This document shows positions 1 to 6,780 of a DNA stretch of 21,735 bases, piece by piece. A program made the position numbers and the translations under genes. Positions within the stretch are counted from its first letter, which is position 1, and each line of letters begins with the position of its first letter. The notes below the pieces were generated by a model that made no database searches, was not told the DNA's origin, and saw nothing but the letters and a program-made list of their open reading frames with translations. Source of the DNA: an uncultured Clostridia bacterium (GTDB lineage Bacteria > Bacillota > Clostridia > Lachnospirales > Bianqueaceae); contig CALBGL010000113.1 of NCBI GenBank assembly GCA_937892735.1, positions 1 to 21,735 on the forward strand, given 5' to 3'.

Positions 1-1
1 T

Positions 2-117
2 GCGTCTCCGTCCTCGCATTGTATTTTATACGCAACTCTGCGAAGGCACGCTTCAAAAACGTCGAACTGCGTACAATCTGAGGCGCGTCTCCGTCCCCAC
101 AGTGCATTTTATACGCA
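2..117. repeat. 33-bp imperfect direct repeat, two copies 83 bp apart
   Basis: Positions 2-34 and 85-117 align without gaps and match at 29 of 33 bases. Each copy starts GCGTCTCCGTCC and ends TTTTATACGCA. A further TGCGTAC half-motif lies at 68-74 between them. No ORF with a credible start crosses the pair. The TACGCA/TGCGTA core recurs in the palindromes at the right end of the window (21658-21727), so this may be a dispersed intergenic repeat family of the genome. The function is unknown and the left end of the array may be cut off by the window edge. Confidence 0.7.
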
Positions 118-372
118 GATGAAAGATTCGCCAGCCATCGATCTCGCAGTTGCGCGCAAATCAATTCCTTTTGAAACCAATTGACACACCTACTCTCCAT
201 TTTCAGATACGACAAGAAGACGTCCGATGCGGCATCTTTTTTATTTTGAGGCGTTATATTTCCATTTCAAACTGTAGAAAGGACCCGCTGAAGCATTTCA
301 ATTTTGCAACGGATCCTTTTTTCATACGATATAATATTTCCGGTGAAAAAGGAAGGCCCACCTGTTTTCTCA
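118..372. other. gene-free stretch downstream of the MATE gene
   Basis: I see no coding region with a ribosome binding site here. The only structure is an imperfect inverted repeat, 278-287 against 310-319 (9 of 10 pairs), with a long loop and a T-run at 317-322 on the plus strand. On the minus strand, which is the MATE transcript, only three Ts follow, so it is at best a weak terminator for that gene. Confidence 0.4.
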
Positions 373-1743
373 TTAGTCTCCACTGCCTTGTTCCTTTTGT
401 TTCATTTCCCGCCAGACCGTATGCATCATCGTACCAAAACACGCGGCGCCTCCGATAAAATTGGAAATAGGCTCAGCTAGGAATACGCCCATGACTCCCA
501 GAGCCGGAATATGCGGCAGTAAAAGTGTCAAGGGGATCACAATGATGACCTTTCGAAAGATCGAGAAAAAGACTGCATTTCGAGAACGTCCCAGTGATAC
601 AAAAGCCGACTGTCCTGAGAATTGCAGCGACATCATAAAGAAACCAAAGAAATAAATATAAAGCGCGGGGACACCTAATTCTATGAGCTGTACCTCACTG
701 TTAAAAATATAAATAAAGAATTCTGGGAAAATCATCAAAATGATCCAGAGCAATGTGGTATACACAATGCAAAGGACGGACATGAACCGAATTCCCTGAC
801 GAACCCTTCCATATTCATTCGCCCCATAGTTATATCCCAACACAGGCTGAGTCGCGTTGGTCACTCCCGAAACCGGCATCGTAACGACTTCGCGAATGGA
901 ATTCAGCACGGTCATGACTCCCACATAGATATCGCCGCCAAACTGCTGCAGCGTCGCATTGCAGACTACCTGCACGCCGCTGTTCGTGACAGCCATCACA
1001 AAACCGGATGTACCCAGCGCCATGATTTCCTTAAGCATCTTCCATCGAACCCCCAGACTCTGAAGCCGCAGCGGAATAATGGCTTTTTTTCCGGCTAATA
1101 CTTTGAGTACCCATAGTGCTGAAACTCCCTGAGAGATTACCGTGGCCACCGCTGCCCCCTGCACCCCCATATTAAAGACAAATATAAAAATGGGATCAAG
1201 CACGATATTGAGTATGGCTCCAATCAGCACAGTCAGCATCCCCTTACGGGCGAAGCCCTGTGCATTGATAAAACTGTTCATGCCCAGACTGACCATCACA
1301 AACACACTGCCTAAAAGATAGATCGACAGATATTGGTCGGCATACGGAAACGTGTCGTCGCTCGCTCCAAATAGATATAGAATCGGTTTCTTGAAAACCA
1401 GCCCCAATACGGTCAACACCAAGCCGCTTGCCACCAGCATGGTAAAGGATGTCCCCATCAGCTTCTCGGCTCGGCCCTCATCGCCTCCGCCTCTGGCTAT
1501 CGAGAAAAGCGGCGCGCCTCCCGTGCTGAACAGATTGGAAAACGCAGTGACCATGGCAATGATCGGAAAGGTCAGCCCTAACCCCGTCAGCGCCGTAGTA
1601 GAATTCTCAGGCAAGTGTCCGATATACATACGATCAATAATATTATATAACAGATTGATCAGCTGCGCTAACGTCATAGGCCCAGCCAGGCGCAGAATAT
1701 TGCCCGTGACGCTGCCTCTGCTGAAGTCATTTTTATTTTCCAA
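373..1743 (-). CDS. MATE family efflux transporter (MepA-like)
   Basis: This 456-aa polytopic protein has the hydrophobic profile of a 12-TM MATE exporter in two homologous halves. Recognisable family stretches are the N-terminal LAGPMTLAQLINLLYNIIDR, the INAQGFARKGM loop, and NIVLDPIFIFVFNMGVQGAA, which is close to the MepA-type consensus. MATE proteins extrude drugs or metabolites in exchange for Na+ or H+ across the cytoplasmic membrane; the substrate cannot be read from sequence. The start is TTG (1741-1743), chosen because AAAGGAGG (1750-1757) lies 6 nt upstream and no in-frame ATG has comparable support. It is a single gene, divergent from the NifU-like/GGGtGRT operon. Length and ends look intact. 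Confidence 0.93.
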   Translation of the reverse strand: MENKNDFSRGSVTGNILRLAGPMTLAQLINLLYNIIDRMYIGHLPENSTTALTGLGLTFPIIAMVTAFSNLFSTGGAPLFSIARGGGDEGRAEKLMGTSFTMLVASGLVLTVLGLVFKKPILYLFGASDDTFPYADQYLSIYLLGSVFVMVSLGMNSFINAQGFARKGMLTVLIGAILNIVLDPIFIFVFNMGVQGAAVATVISQGVSALWVLKVLAGKKAIIPLRLQSLGVRWKMLKEIMALGTSGFVMAVTNSGVQVVCNATLQQFGGDIYVGVMTVLNSIREVVTMPVSGVTNATQPVLGYNYGANEYGRVRQGIRFMSVLCIVYTTLLWIILMIFPEFFIYIFNSEVQLIELGVPALYIYFFGFFMMSLQFSGQSAFVSLGRSRNAVFFSIFRKVIIVIPLTLLLPHIPALGVMGVFLAEPISNFIGGAACFGTMMHTVWREMKQKEQGSGD

Positions 1744-1772
1744 TGAGATCCTCCTTTATAGCATTTTTATAT

Positions 1773-1802
1773 AGTATACACCCTTTTCGACTCCAGGCGC
1801 AA
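1773..1802 (-). promoter_or_regulatory. candidate SigA promoter of the MATE gene
   Basis: Read on the minus strand, TTGCGC (1797-1802) and TATACT (1773-1778) are separated by 18 bp, and the TTG start follows about 30 nt downstream of the -10. The -35 is poor and the -10 good. Confidence 0.45.
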
Positions 1803-1838
1803 TATCTTTTCTTTTCTTGCTTTTTTTCGATTTTTCTC

Positions 1839-1867
1839 TTGCTCTGTCCCCTTCAATCGAGTATAAT
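1839..1867 (+). promoter_or_regulatory. SigA promoter of the NifU-like/GGGtGRT operon
   Basis: TTGCTC (1839-1844) and a perfect TATAAT (1862-1867) are separated by 17 bp, about 50 nt upstream of the first start codon. The region between this and the MATE promoter is pyrimidine-rich on the plus strand. Confidence 0.65.
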
Positions 1868-1916
1868 AAAAGTCGGTATGCATGAATACTGATTTTTTGG
1901 AAGGAGCGATTCACTT

Positions 1917-2609
1917 ATGAACTACACGCATGAAGTAGAACAGATGTGTACTGTCGCCAAGGGCCCCAAGCATGGTCCGGCGCCGATTCCTGAAGAAGGA
2001 AAATGGGTACGCAGTAAGCAGATCAGCGATATTTCCGGTCTGTCTCATGGAGTGGGTTGGTGTGCACCGCAGCAGGGTGCATGTAAGCTGACCCTGAATG
2101 TTAAGAATGGTATCATCGAGGAGGCTCTGGTAGAGACGCTGGGATGTTCTGGTATGACTCATTCCGCCGCCATGGCCGCCGAGATTCTGCAGGGCAAGAC
2201 CATCCTGGAAGCTCTGAATACGGATCTGGTATGTGACGCGATCAATGTAGCTATGCGCGAGATCTTCAAACAGTTGGCCTATGGACGGACTCAAACCGCT
2301 TTCTCAGAGGGCGGACTTCCTGTAGGCGCTTCTTTGGAAGATCTGGGCAAAGGCCTGCGTTCTCAGGTAGGTACTATGTTCGGTACTCGTCTGAAGGGGG
2401 TTCGTTATCTGGAGATGGCAGAAGGTTATGTCCTGAATATCGCCGTAGATGAGAATGACGAAGTCATCGGTTACAAGTTTGTTCATCTGGGCAAGATGAT
2501 GGACGCAATCCGCAAGGGTACTGACCCGAAGGAAGCGTATGAGAAAAATATCGGCACCTATGGCCGATATGACGAAGCGGTGAAATACATTGATCCGCGG
2601 AACGAGTAA
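1917..2609 (+). CDS. IscU/NifU-N-like iron-sulfur scaffold family protein
   Basis: This 230-aa protein has a NifU N-terminal fold signature at about residues 40-110: a Cys-bearing GWCAPQQGAC segment (C49, C56), then LTLNVKNGIIEEALVETLGC (C77), the small-residue run SGMTHSAAMAAEI, GKTILEAL, and C106. The C49/C77/C106 spacing matches the three cluster ligands of IscU/NifU, which assemble and transfer Fe-S clusters in the cytoplasm. It is longer than IscU (about 125 aa) because of an extra C-terminal half of about 115 residues with no motif I recognise. GGAGCGA precedes the ATG. It lies 17 bp upstream of a GGGtGRT-family gene, a pairing I recall as recurrent in Clostridia. No NifS/IscS or SUF genes are nearby, so a dedicated role with its partner is more likely than general scaffold duty. 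Confidence 0.85.
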   Translation: MNYTHEVEQMCTVAKGPKHGPAPIPEEGKWVRSKQISDISGLSHGVGWCAPQQGACKLTLNVKNGIIEEALVETLGCSGMTHSAAMAAEILQGKTILEALNTDLVCDAINVAMREIFKQLAYGRTQTAFSEGGLPVGASLEDLGKGLRSQVGTMFGTRLKGVRYLEMAEGYVLNIAVDENDEVIGYKFVHLGKMMDAIRKGTDPKEAYEKNIGTYGRYDEAVKYIDPRNE

Positions 2610-2626
2610 GAAAGGGGGACGACGCA

Positions 2627-3625
2627 ATGGTACAGTTTGAAGGTTACGACAGAAGAAAAGACAAGCTGGAAAAGGAGCTTGCCAAGTACGGCTTCTCCTC
2701 TCTGGAAGAGGCTCGAGATCTATGTCTTTCTAAGGGCGTCGATGTGGAGTCCATCGTAAAGGGTGTACAGCCTATCGCCTTTGATAACGCAGTTTGGGCC
2801 TACACGCTGGGCTGCGCAATCGCAATCAAGAATGGTGCAAAAAATGCTGCCGATGCTGCAGAGCAGATTGGTTTGGGCCTGCAGGCATTCTGTGTCCCCG
2901 GCTCCGTAGCCGAGGATCGTAAAGTAGGTCTGGGTCATGGCAATCTGGGTGCCATGCTGCTTCGCGAAGAAACCAAGTGCTTCTGCTTCCTGGCTGGACA
3001 TGAATCTTTCGCTGCTGCTGAAGGTGCTATCGGTATTGCTAAGACCGCGAACAAGGTTCGTAAGGAGCCTCTGCAGGTTATCCTGAACGGCTTGGGTAAG
3101 GACGCTGCCTATATTATTTCTCGTATCAATGGTTTTACCTACTGCGAGACAGAGTTTGACTACTATACCGGCGAGGTAAAGGTCGTAGATCAGCACGCTT
3201 ACTCCAATGGAGAGCGGGCTAAGGTTCGTTGCTATGGTGCAGACGATGTGCGTGAGGGTGTTGCCATCATGGCGCTGCAAGGCGTAGATGTCTCCATCAC
3301 CGGTAACTCCACCAACCCGACTCGTTTCCAGCATCTGGTTGCCGGCACCTACAAGAAATGGGCGCAGGAGAATGGTAAGAAGTATTTCTCCGTCGCATCC
3401 GGCGGTGGTACAGGACGTACCCTGCATCCGGATAACATGGGTGCAGGTCCTGCTTCCTATGGCTTGACCGATTCCATGGGCCGTATGCATGGCGACGCAC
3501 AATTTGCGGGTTCCTCTTCCGTTCCGGCACACGTCGAAATGATGGGCCTGATCGGCATGGGTAACAACCCGATGGTTGGCGCTACCGTAGCCTGTGCTGT
3601 AGCCGTGGAAGAAGCCATGGAATAA
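2627..3625 (+). CDS. GGGtGRT family protein (Pfam GGGtGRT), function unassigned
   Basis: This 332-aa soluble protein contains the family-defining GGGTGRT motif at residues 259-265, within ASGGGTGRTLHPDNMGAG. The length matches the family (about 330 aa). Other strongly patterned parts are EDRKVGLGHGNLGAMLLREE (about 96-115), then KCFCFLAGHESFAAAEG with a C118-x-C120 pair, and a Gly/Met-rich C-terminus (MMGLIGMGNNPMVGA). There is no signal peptide or TM segment. The gene follows the NifU-like gene by 17 bp with an AAGGGGG ribosome site, and a strong terminator closes the operon. The glycine motif could bind a phosphate or cofactor, but that is inference; no reaction has been assigned to this family as far as I know. 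An enzyme that receives an Fe-S cluster from the upstream scaffold is the simplest idea. Confidence 0.9.
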   Translation: MVQFEGYDRRKDKLEKELAKYGFSSLEEARDLCLSKGVDVESIVKGVQPIAFDNAVWAYTLGCAIAIKNGAKNAADAAEQIGLGLQAFCVPGSVAEDRKVGLGHGNLGAMLLREETKCFCFLAGHESFAAAEGAIGIAKTANKVRKEPLQVILNGLGKDAAYIISRINGFTYCETEFDYYTGEVKVVDQHAYSNGERAKVRCYGADDVREGVAIMALQGVDVSITGNSTNPTRFQHLVAGTYKKWAQENGKKYFSVASGGGTGRTLHPDNMGAGPASYGLTDSMGRMHGDAQFAGSSSVPAHVEMMGLIGMGNNPMVGATVACAVAVEEAME

Positions 3626-3643
3626 AAGAATTTCTGGGTTGCC

Positions 3644-3675
3644 AAAAAGAACCGCCTGCTTGACGGTTCTTTTTT
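3644..3675 (+). terminator. intrinsic terminator of the GGGtGRT operon
   Basis: The stem AGAACCG (3648-3654) pairs with CGGTTCT (3664-3670) and is extended by an A/T run. The loop is 9 nt and six Ts follow. It begins 18 bp after the stop codon. Confidence 0.9.
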
Positions 3676-3775
3676 CATTGCTACTCTATATTCTAAAATT
3701 ATATCCGACCGTATTGTCAAATTTGACTGAACATCGTATAATAAAACAAATGTATGGAGAAAAAGTCCTGGAAAC

Positions 3776-3802
3776 AAAAAAGCATCCCCTCTTCCGAATG
3801 CT
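3776..3802 (-). terminator. intrinsic terminator of the minus-strand small-gene pair
   Basis: On the minus strand AGCAT (3798-3802) pairs with ATGCT (3781-3785) across a 12-nt loop and is followed by a run of Us (A-run 3776-3780). It sits 10 bp after the stop of the interrupted gene at 3813. Its presence supports that gene being a real transcription unit. Confidence 0.65.
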
Positions 3803-3812
3803 TGCGGTATAC

Positions 3813-3971
3813 TTATTTCTTTCGAAAAATCAGGATCGCCTTAGCACTTGGCATAATCGAAACATTGATGAGTTCATACCCTCTCTCTTCCATCTAGTTG
3901 GCCTTCTCTTCCACGACCTGCGCCATATCCTTTGCTTTGGGCAAATAATCCGTCACAACGGTCTTATACAT
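3813..3971 (-). pseudogene. 52-codon DUF4177-like small protein interrupted by an in-frame TAG
   Basis: From an ATG at 3969-3971, preceded by AAGGAG at a normal distance, the frame reads MYKTVVTDYLPKAKDM and on to codon 25. It hits TAG at codon 26 (3894-3896), then continues in the same frame as MEERGYELINVSIMPSAK and AILIFRKK to a TAA at 3813-3815. The alternation of charged helix and a GYELINVS...ILIFRK strand pair resembles DUF4177-type small proteins (an early YK-VV strand and a late xGWELVSV...LVFKR ending). A single-base change of an AAG, CAG or GAG codon would explain the stop. It follows the 46-aa membrane gene by 14 bp and has its own terminator. It is either a recent nonsense allele, a readthrough product, or a gene restarted at the ATG directly after the stop (codon 27). 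I do not know its function. Confidence 0.6.
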
Positions 3972-3985
3972 AGAACCTCTCCTTC

Positions 3986-4126
3986 TTATAACTGTCTTTT
4001 CTTCTTATACCTTGAAATCGCAGCCACTACACCTGCGACCAGAAAGACCGCGCTCCATGTGCCCACCGTCACCGCCGTATTCAGTCTACGGATCGCCTGC
4101 TGCAGTGAAGCATCCAGATTCTCCAT
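3986..4126 (-). CDS. 46-aa single-pass membrane protein, hypothetical
   Basis: The ORF starts at ATG 4124-4126 with GGAGGG 7 nt upstream and ends at TAA 3986-3988. Its layout is an N-terminal polar helix (MENLDASLQQAIRRLNTAV), one hydrophobic segment at about residues 19-38 (TVGTWSAVFLVAGVVAAIS), and a basic tail RYKKKRQL, giving an N-out/C-in topology by the positive-inside rule. The next gene starts 14 bp later, so the two form a micro-operon ending at the 3776-3802 terminator. No family recognised. Strong ribosome sites on both genes argue against a chance ORF. Confidence 0.65.
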   Translation of the reverse strand: MENLDASLQQAIRRLNTAVTVGTWSAVFLVAGVVAAISRYKKKRQL

Positions 4127-4187
4127 CGTCGTTCCCTCCATCTCCTACAAACTGAAGCAGCTTAGACTCTTTTCCACTTCGCTTCTT

Positions 4188-4227
4188 ATTGTACACCATA
4201 TTTGTGAAAATTGCATTACAAATGCAA
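4188..4227 (-). promoter_or_regulatory. candidate promoter with overlapping 17-bp palindromic operator
   Basis: TTGCATT-ACA-AATGCAA (4211-4227) is a perfect 7+3+7 palindrome in the divergent region between the small minus-strand genes and the NusG-II gene. On the minus strand a TACAAT -10 (4188-4193) would place its -35 at about 4210-4216, inside the palindrome, a typical repressor position. The -35 itself is poor. No clear promoter for the plus-strand gene could be picked out. Confidence 0.4.
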
Positions 4228-4305
4228 CAAACCTGCGTAAAATTTCCTTCACGATTTTGTTTTTCTTTTGTAGAAATATACATATGAGACCTTAAGGAGG
4301 TTATG

Positions 4306-4674
4306 ATGTCCCTTTCGATTCGTAAACGAGGTATTCTCATCGGCTGTATTCTTGCAGCTTGCGTCCTGATCGCCGCCTTCTTTTTATGGCGGCAGCTCGC
4401 CTCCACGGAAGAAGGACGGGTTGCCCGCATCACACAGCATGGCAATCTCATAACGGAAATCGATCTAGCTTCTGTTACTGAGCCCTATACTCTTCGGATA
4501 GACGGCATAAACGGCGCCTATAATATTATCGAAGTACGGCCCGGTTCTATCGGTGTTATTGAGGCCAGCTGTCCTGACCATATCTGTATACAGATGGGAT
4601 TCATCCAAGATCCTTTTCTGCCGGTGACTTGTCTTCCCAATGAAGTTGTCATACAGATCTATCCCGAACCATAA
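4306..4674 (+). CDS. NusG domain II-containing membrane-anchored protein
   Basis: This 122-aa protein has one N-terminal TM helix at about residues 8-28 and an extracytoplasmic NusG domain II-like beta domain (about 40-120). The signature SCPDHIC (C89, C94) is followed by PFLPVTCLPNEVVIQI with C109. Two ATGs are adjacent (4303, 4306). AAGGAGG ends at 4300, only 2 nt before the first but 5 nt before the second, so 4306 is preferred. The Gx transporter gene follows 11 bp later, with its ribosome site immediately after this stop. This pair often occurs together in Firmicutes, sometimes beside FMN-transferase or Rnf-like genes. From memory, homologues are called eetA/eetB in flavin-based extracellular electron transfer loci; the rest of such a locus is absent here. 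The molecular role is not established. Confidence 0.85.
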   Translation: MSLSIRKRGILIGCILAACVLIAAFFLWRQLASTEEGRVARITQHGNLITEIDLASVTEPYTLRIDGINGAYNIIEVRPGSIGVIEASCPDHICIQMGFIQDPFLPVTCLPNEVVIQIYPEP

Positions 4675-4685
4675 AGGAGGTTCCC

Positions 4686-5204
4686 ATGCGGCGTATTGTC
4701 TTACTTTCCCTCTTCACGGCCATTGCTCTGGTGCTGTCTCTTGTGGACAGCGCGTTGCCACCGCTTCTTCCTGTCCCTGGTGTGCGGCTGGGTCTTGCCA
4801 ACGTGGTTACCCTAATCCTGCTCTTCACCGTTCGGCCGCGGGATGCGTTTCTTGTTTTGATTCTCCGAATCATCCTGTCCAGTATCTTTGCCGGTCAGGG
4901 CATGTCTTTTCTCTATAGCCTGGCTGGCGGATTGTTATGCTTTCTTGTGATGTTTCTGCTCAGCCGCTTATTCCGCCGTTCCTTTGTGATTCTCGTCAGC
5001 ATATGCGGCGCTCTCTCCCATAATGCCGGCCAGCTTCTCATCGCGCTTTGGATCACACAGACACCATCCATCCTGGCTTACGCCCCGATTCTGATCTTAA
5101 GCGCTTTTCTCACCGGGGCCTTCACGGGGCTTTGCGTCATGCTTTGTTTGCGCTATCTAAAGCCCTTATTCAAATCTTACGGAGATTTTCCAAATACTTT
5201 TTAA
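4686..5204 (+). CDS. Gx transporter family protein (Hpre_diP_synt_I / heptaprenyl diphosphate synthase component I-like)
   Basis: This 172-aa integral membrane protein has about five hydrophobic helices. Family signatures are PGVRLGLANVVTL (31-43), RIILSSIFAGQGMSFLYSLAGG (about 61-82) and GALSHNAGQLL (108-118). It belongs to the small S-component-like transporters historically annotated as heptaprenyl diphosphate synthase component I, although transport is now thought more likely than synthase activity. AAAGGAGG (4673-4680) overlaps the upstream stop codon, giving tight translational coupling to the NusG-II gene. No prenyl-synthase component II is nearby. The substrate is unknown; quinone- or flavin-related cargo is only a guess from the family's neighbourhoods elsewhere. 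Confidence 0.88.
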   Translation: MRRIVLLSLFTAIALVLSLVDSALPPLLPVPGVRLGLANVVTLILLFTVRPRDAFLVLILRIILSSIFAGQGMSFLYSLAGGLLCFLVMFLLSRLFRRSFVILVSICGALSHNAGQLLIALWITQTPSILAYAPILILSAFLTGAFTGLCVMLCLRYLKPLFKSYGDFPNTF

Positions 5205-5242
5205 TTTTTTCCCCTCTCCCTCTTTCTATCCTTGAAAAATCA

Positions 5243-5251
5243 TGTTATAAT
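5243..5251 (+). promoter_or_regulatory. extended -10 promoter of the second MATE gene
   Basis: TG-T-TATAAT (5243-5251) is a perfect extended -10 with no good -35. It lies 40 nt upstream of the ATG at 5292. It would fall inside the longer reading frame from TTG 5232, which argues against that longer start. Confidence 0.6.
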
Positions 5252-5291
5252 CAGGAACAGTATTACCAAAAATAAAGGGGGACTTTTATCT

Positions 5292-6653
5292 ATGAGAGAG
5301 CGCACAAAAGCGACAACCTCTGTCACAGAAGGCGTCATCTGGAAAAACATGCTGGCTTTCTTCTTTCCGATTCTTCTGGGAACCTTTTTCCAGCAGCTAT
5401 ATAACACAGCGGACGCTATCATCGTCGGTAACTTTGTTGGTAAGGAAGCATTGGCCGCTGTCGGCGGCACCAGCGGTACACTGATCAATCTTTTGATCGG
5501 TTTTTTTGTGGGTATGTCCGGAGGCGCTACTGTCATTATCGCGCAATACTACGGCGCTCAGGATCATGAGAACGTGCATCACGCAGTGCATACCGCCATC
5601 GCACTGGGTATCCTCGGCGGCGCTGTATTGATGGTCATCGGCATTGCTATCTCAGGCCTGGCTCTGCATTGGCTGGGAACACCGGATGATGTGTATCCGA
5701 TGTCACTCACCTATATGACAGTCTATTTTATAGGAACCATACCCAATCTGATCTATAATATTGGCGCGGGAATTCTTCGTGCTGTGGGCGATTCCAAACG
5801 CCCTTTGTATTTCCTGATCGCAGCCTGTCTTGTTAATATTGTACTGGATCTGCTCTTCGTTACGATCTTTCACATGGGCGTTTTCGGCGTTGGCCTTGCG
5901 ACGATTCTCTCCCAATTTGTCAGCGCGACGTTGGTGATTTTTGTATTGATCCGCTCCCGCTTATCCTACCGCCTGCTGCCCAAGCAGATTCGAATCCACA
6001 AGACGATGCTGGGACGAATTATCCGTATTGGCCTTCCTGCCGGTCTACAGTCCACCATGTACTCCCTATCGAATGTGCTGATTCAGGCCAGCATCAATTC
6101 CTTCGGTACCGATGTCATGGCAGCCTGGACCGCCTTTGGTAAGTTGGACGGTCTCCTGTGGATGGTGCTGAATGCTTTCAATATCACGGTGACTACCTTT
6201 GCCGGCCAAAATTTTGGTGCGAATCAGATGGATCGGATGCGCAAGAGTGTCCGTTGCGGTTTATTAATGGCAAGCATCACATCGATTACGATCAGTATTT
6301 TCTTCGTTTCCTTTGGTCGGTTAGGACTTCAACTCTTTGTCAGCGATACAACCACCTTGGATTTTGGTATGCGAATCATGATGATGATGGCGCCCTTCTA
6401 TATTACATACGTCCCCATTGAAATCTTATCCGGCGCCTGCCGAAGCGCAGGAGATTCTTTACGTCCCATGCTGATGACAGCCTTTGGCGTATGTGGCTTT
6501 CGTGTCATTTGGCTGAGTATCGTCGTACCGAATTGGCATGAGTTAGAGGTACTGGCTGCTTGTTACCCCATCAGCTGGATTCTGACTTCTTGTCTCTTTA
6601 TTGTATATTATCTGCGTGGGAATTGGCTCAAACGTAATGTATCGCAAATATAA
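5292..6653 (+). CDS. MATE family efflux transporter
   Basis: This 453-aa polytopic protein has the 12-TM MATE architecture. Family stretches include FFFPILLGTFFQQLYNTADA, IIVGNFVGKEALAAVGGT, AGILRAVGDSKRPLYFL, CLVNIVLDLLFV and GQNFGANQMDRMRK. It would export a cationic or other small molecule using an ion gradient. The reading frame extends upstream to a TTG at 5232, but ATG 5292, with an AAAGGGGGA site about 10 nt upstream and the promoter at 5243-5251, is preferred. The protein is clearly distinct in sequence from the MATE at 373-1743, so this is not a recent duplication. It is followed directly by a CIRCE inverted repeat that could also act as its terminator (TTTTT follows the stem). Confidence 0.92.
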   Translation: MRERTKATTSVTEGVIWKNMLAFFFPILLGTFFQQLYNTADAIIVGNFVGKEALAAVGGTSGTLINLLIGFFVGMSGGATVIIAQYYGAQDHENVHHAVHTAIALGILGGAVLMVIGIAISGLALHWLGTPDDVYPMSLTYMTVYFIGTIPNLIYNIGAGILRAVGDSKRPLYFLIAACLVNIVLDLLFVTIFHMGVFGVGLATILSQFVSATLVIFVLIRSRLSYRLLPKQIRIHKTMLGRIIRIGLPAGLQSTMYSLSNVLIQASINSFGTDVMAAWTAFGKLDGLLWMVLNAFNITVTTFAGQNFGANQMDRMRKSVRCGLLMASITSITISIFFVSFGRLGLQLFVSDTTTLDFGMRIMMMMAPFYITYVPIEILSGACRSAGDSLRPMLMTAFGVCGFRVIWLSIVVPNWHELEVLAACYPISWILTSCLFIVYYLRGNWLKRNVSQI

Positions 6654-6660
6654 GCTTTTA

Positions 6661-6687
6661 TTAGCACTCGTTATTGTCGAGTGCTAA
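6661..6687 (+). promoter_or_regulatory. CIRCE operator (HrcA-binding site)
   Basis: TTAGCACTC-N9-GAGTGCTAA is an exact match to the CIRCE consensus, both arms perfect. It lies 93 bp upstream of the small heat-shock gene. A TATAAG at 6649-6654, overlapping the MATE stop codon, is a plausible -10 just before it, the usual CIRCE position. HrcA is expected to repress here under non-stress conditions; hrcA is not in the window. Confidence 0.93.
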
Positions 6688-6780
6688 TTTTTGCAATTTA
6701 TTTACACTTTGGTCAAATTTCCGACACATCTATCCGTTATCCTGTATTTGTTTCGAATGAATCTAAAGGAGGACACCCAT

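Noticed and set aside
2720..3532. 270-aa minus-strand frame inside the GGGtGRT gene
   Set aside because: Antisense shadow; the plus-strand protein carries the family motif and has full operon signals.
3894..3896. In-frame TAG as a pyrrolysine codon
   Set aside because: No pyl genes or context are visible, the protein is not a methylamine methyltransferase, and a single-base nonsense change is simpler.
3639..4295. 218-aa open frame on the plus strand
   Set aside because: It runs through a terminator and opposite the two small minus-strand genes, lacks a ribosome site and shows no domain-like sequence.
5232..5291. Upstream TTG start extending the second MATE protein by 20 residues
   Set aside because: A TATAAT extended -10 lies inside this stretch and it has no ribosome site; ATG 5292 is better supported.
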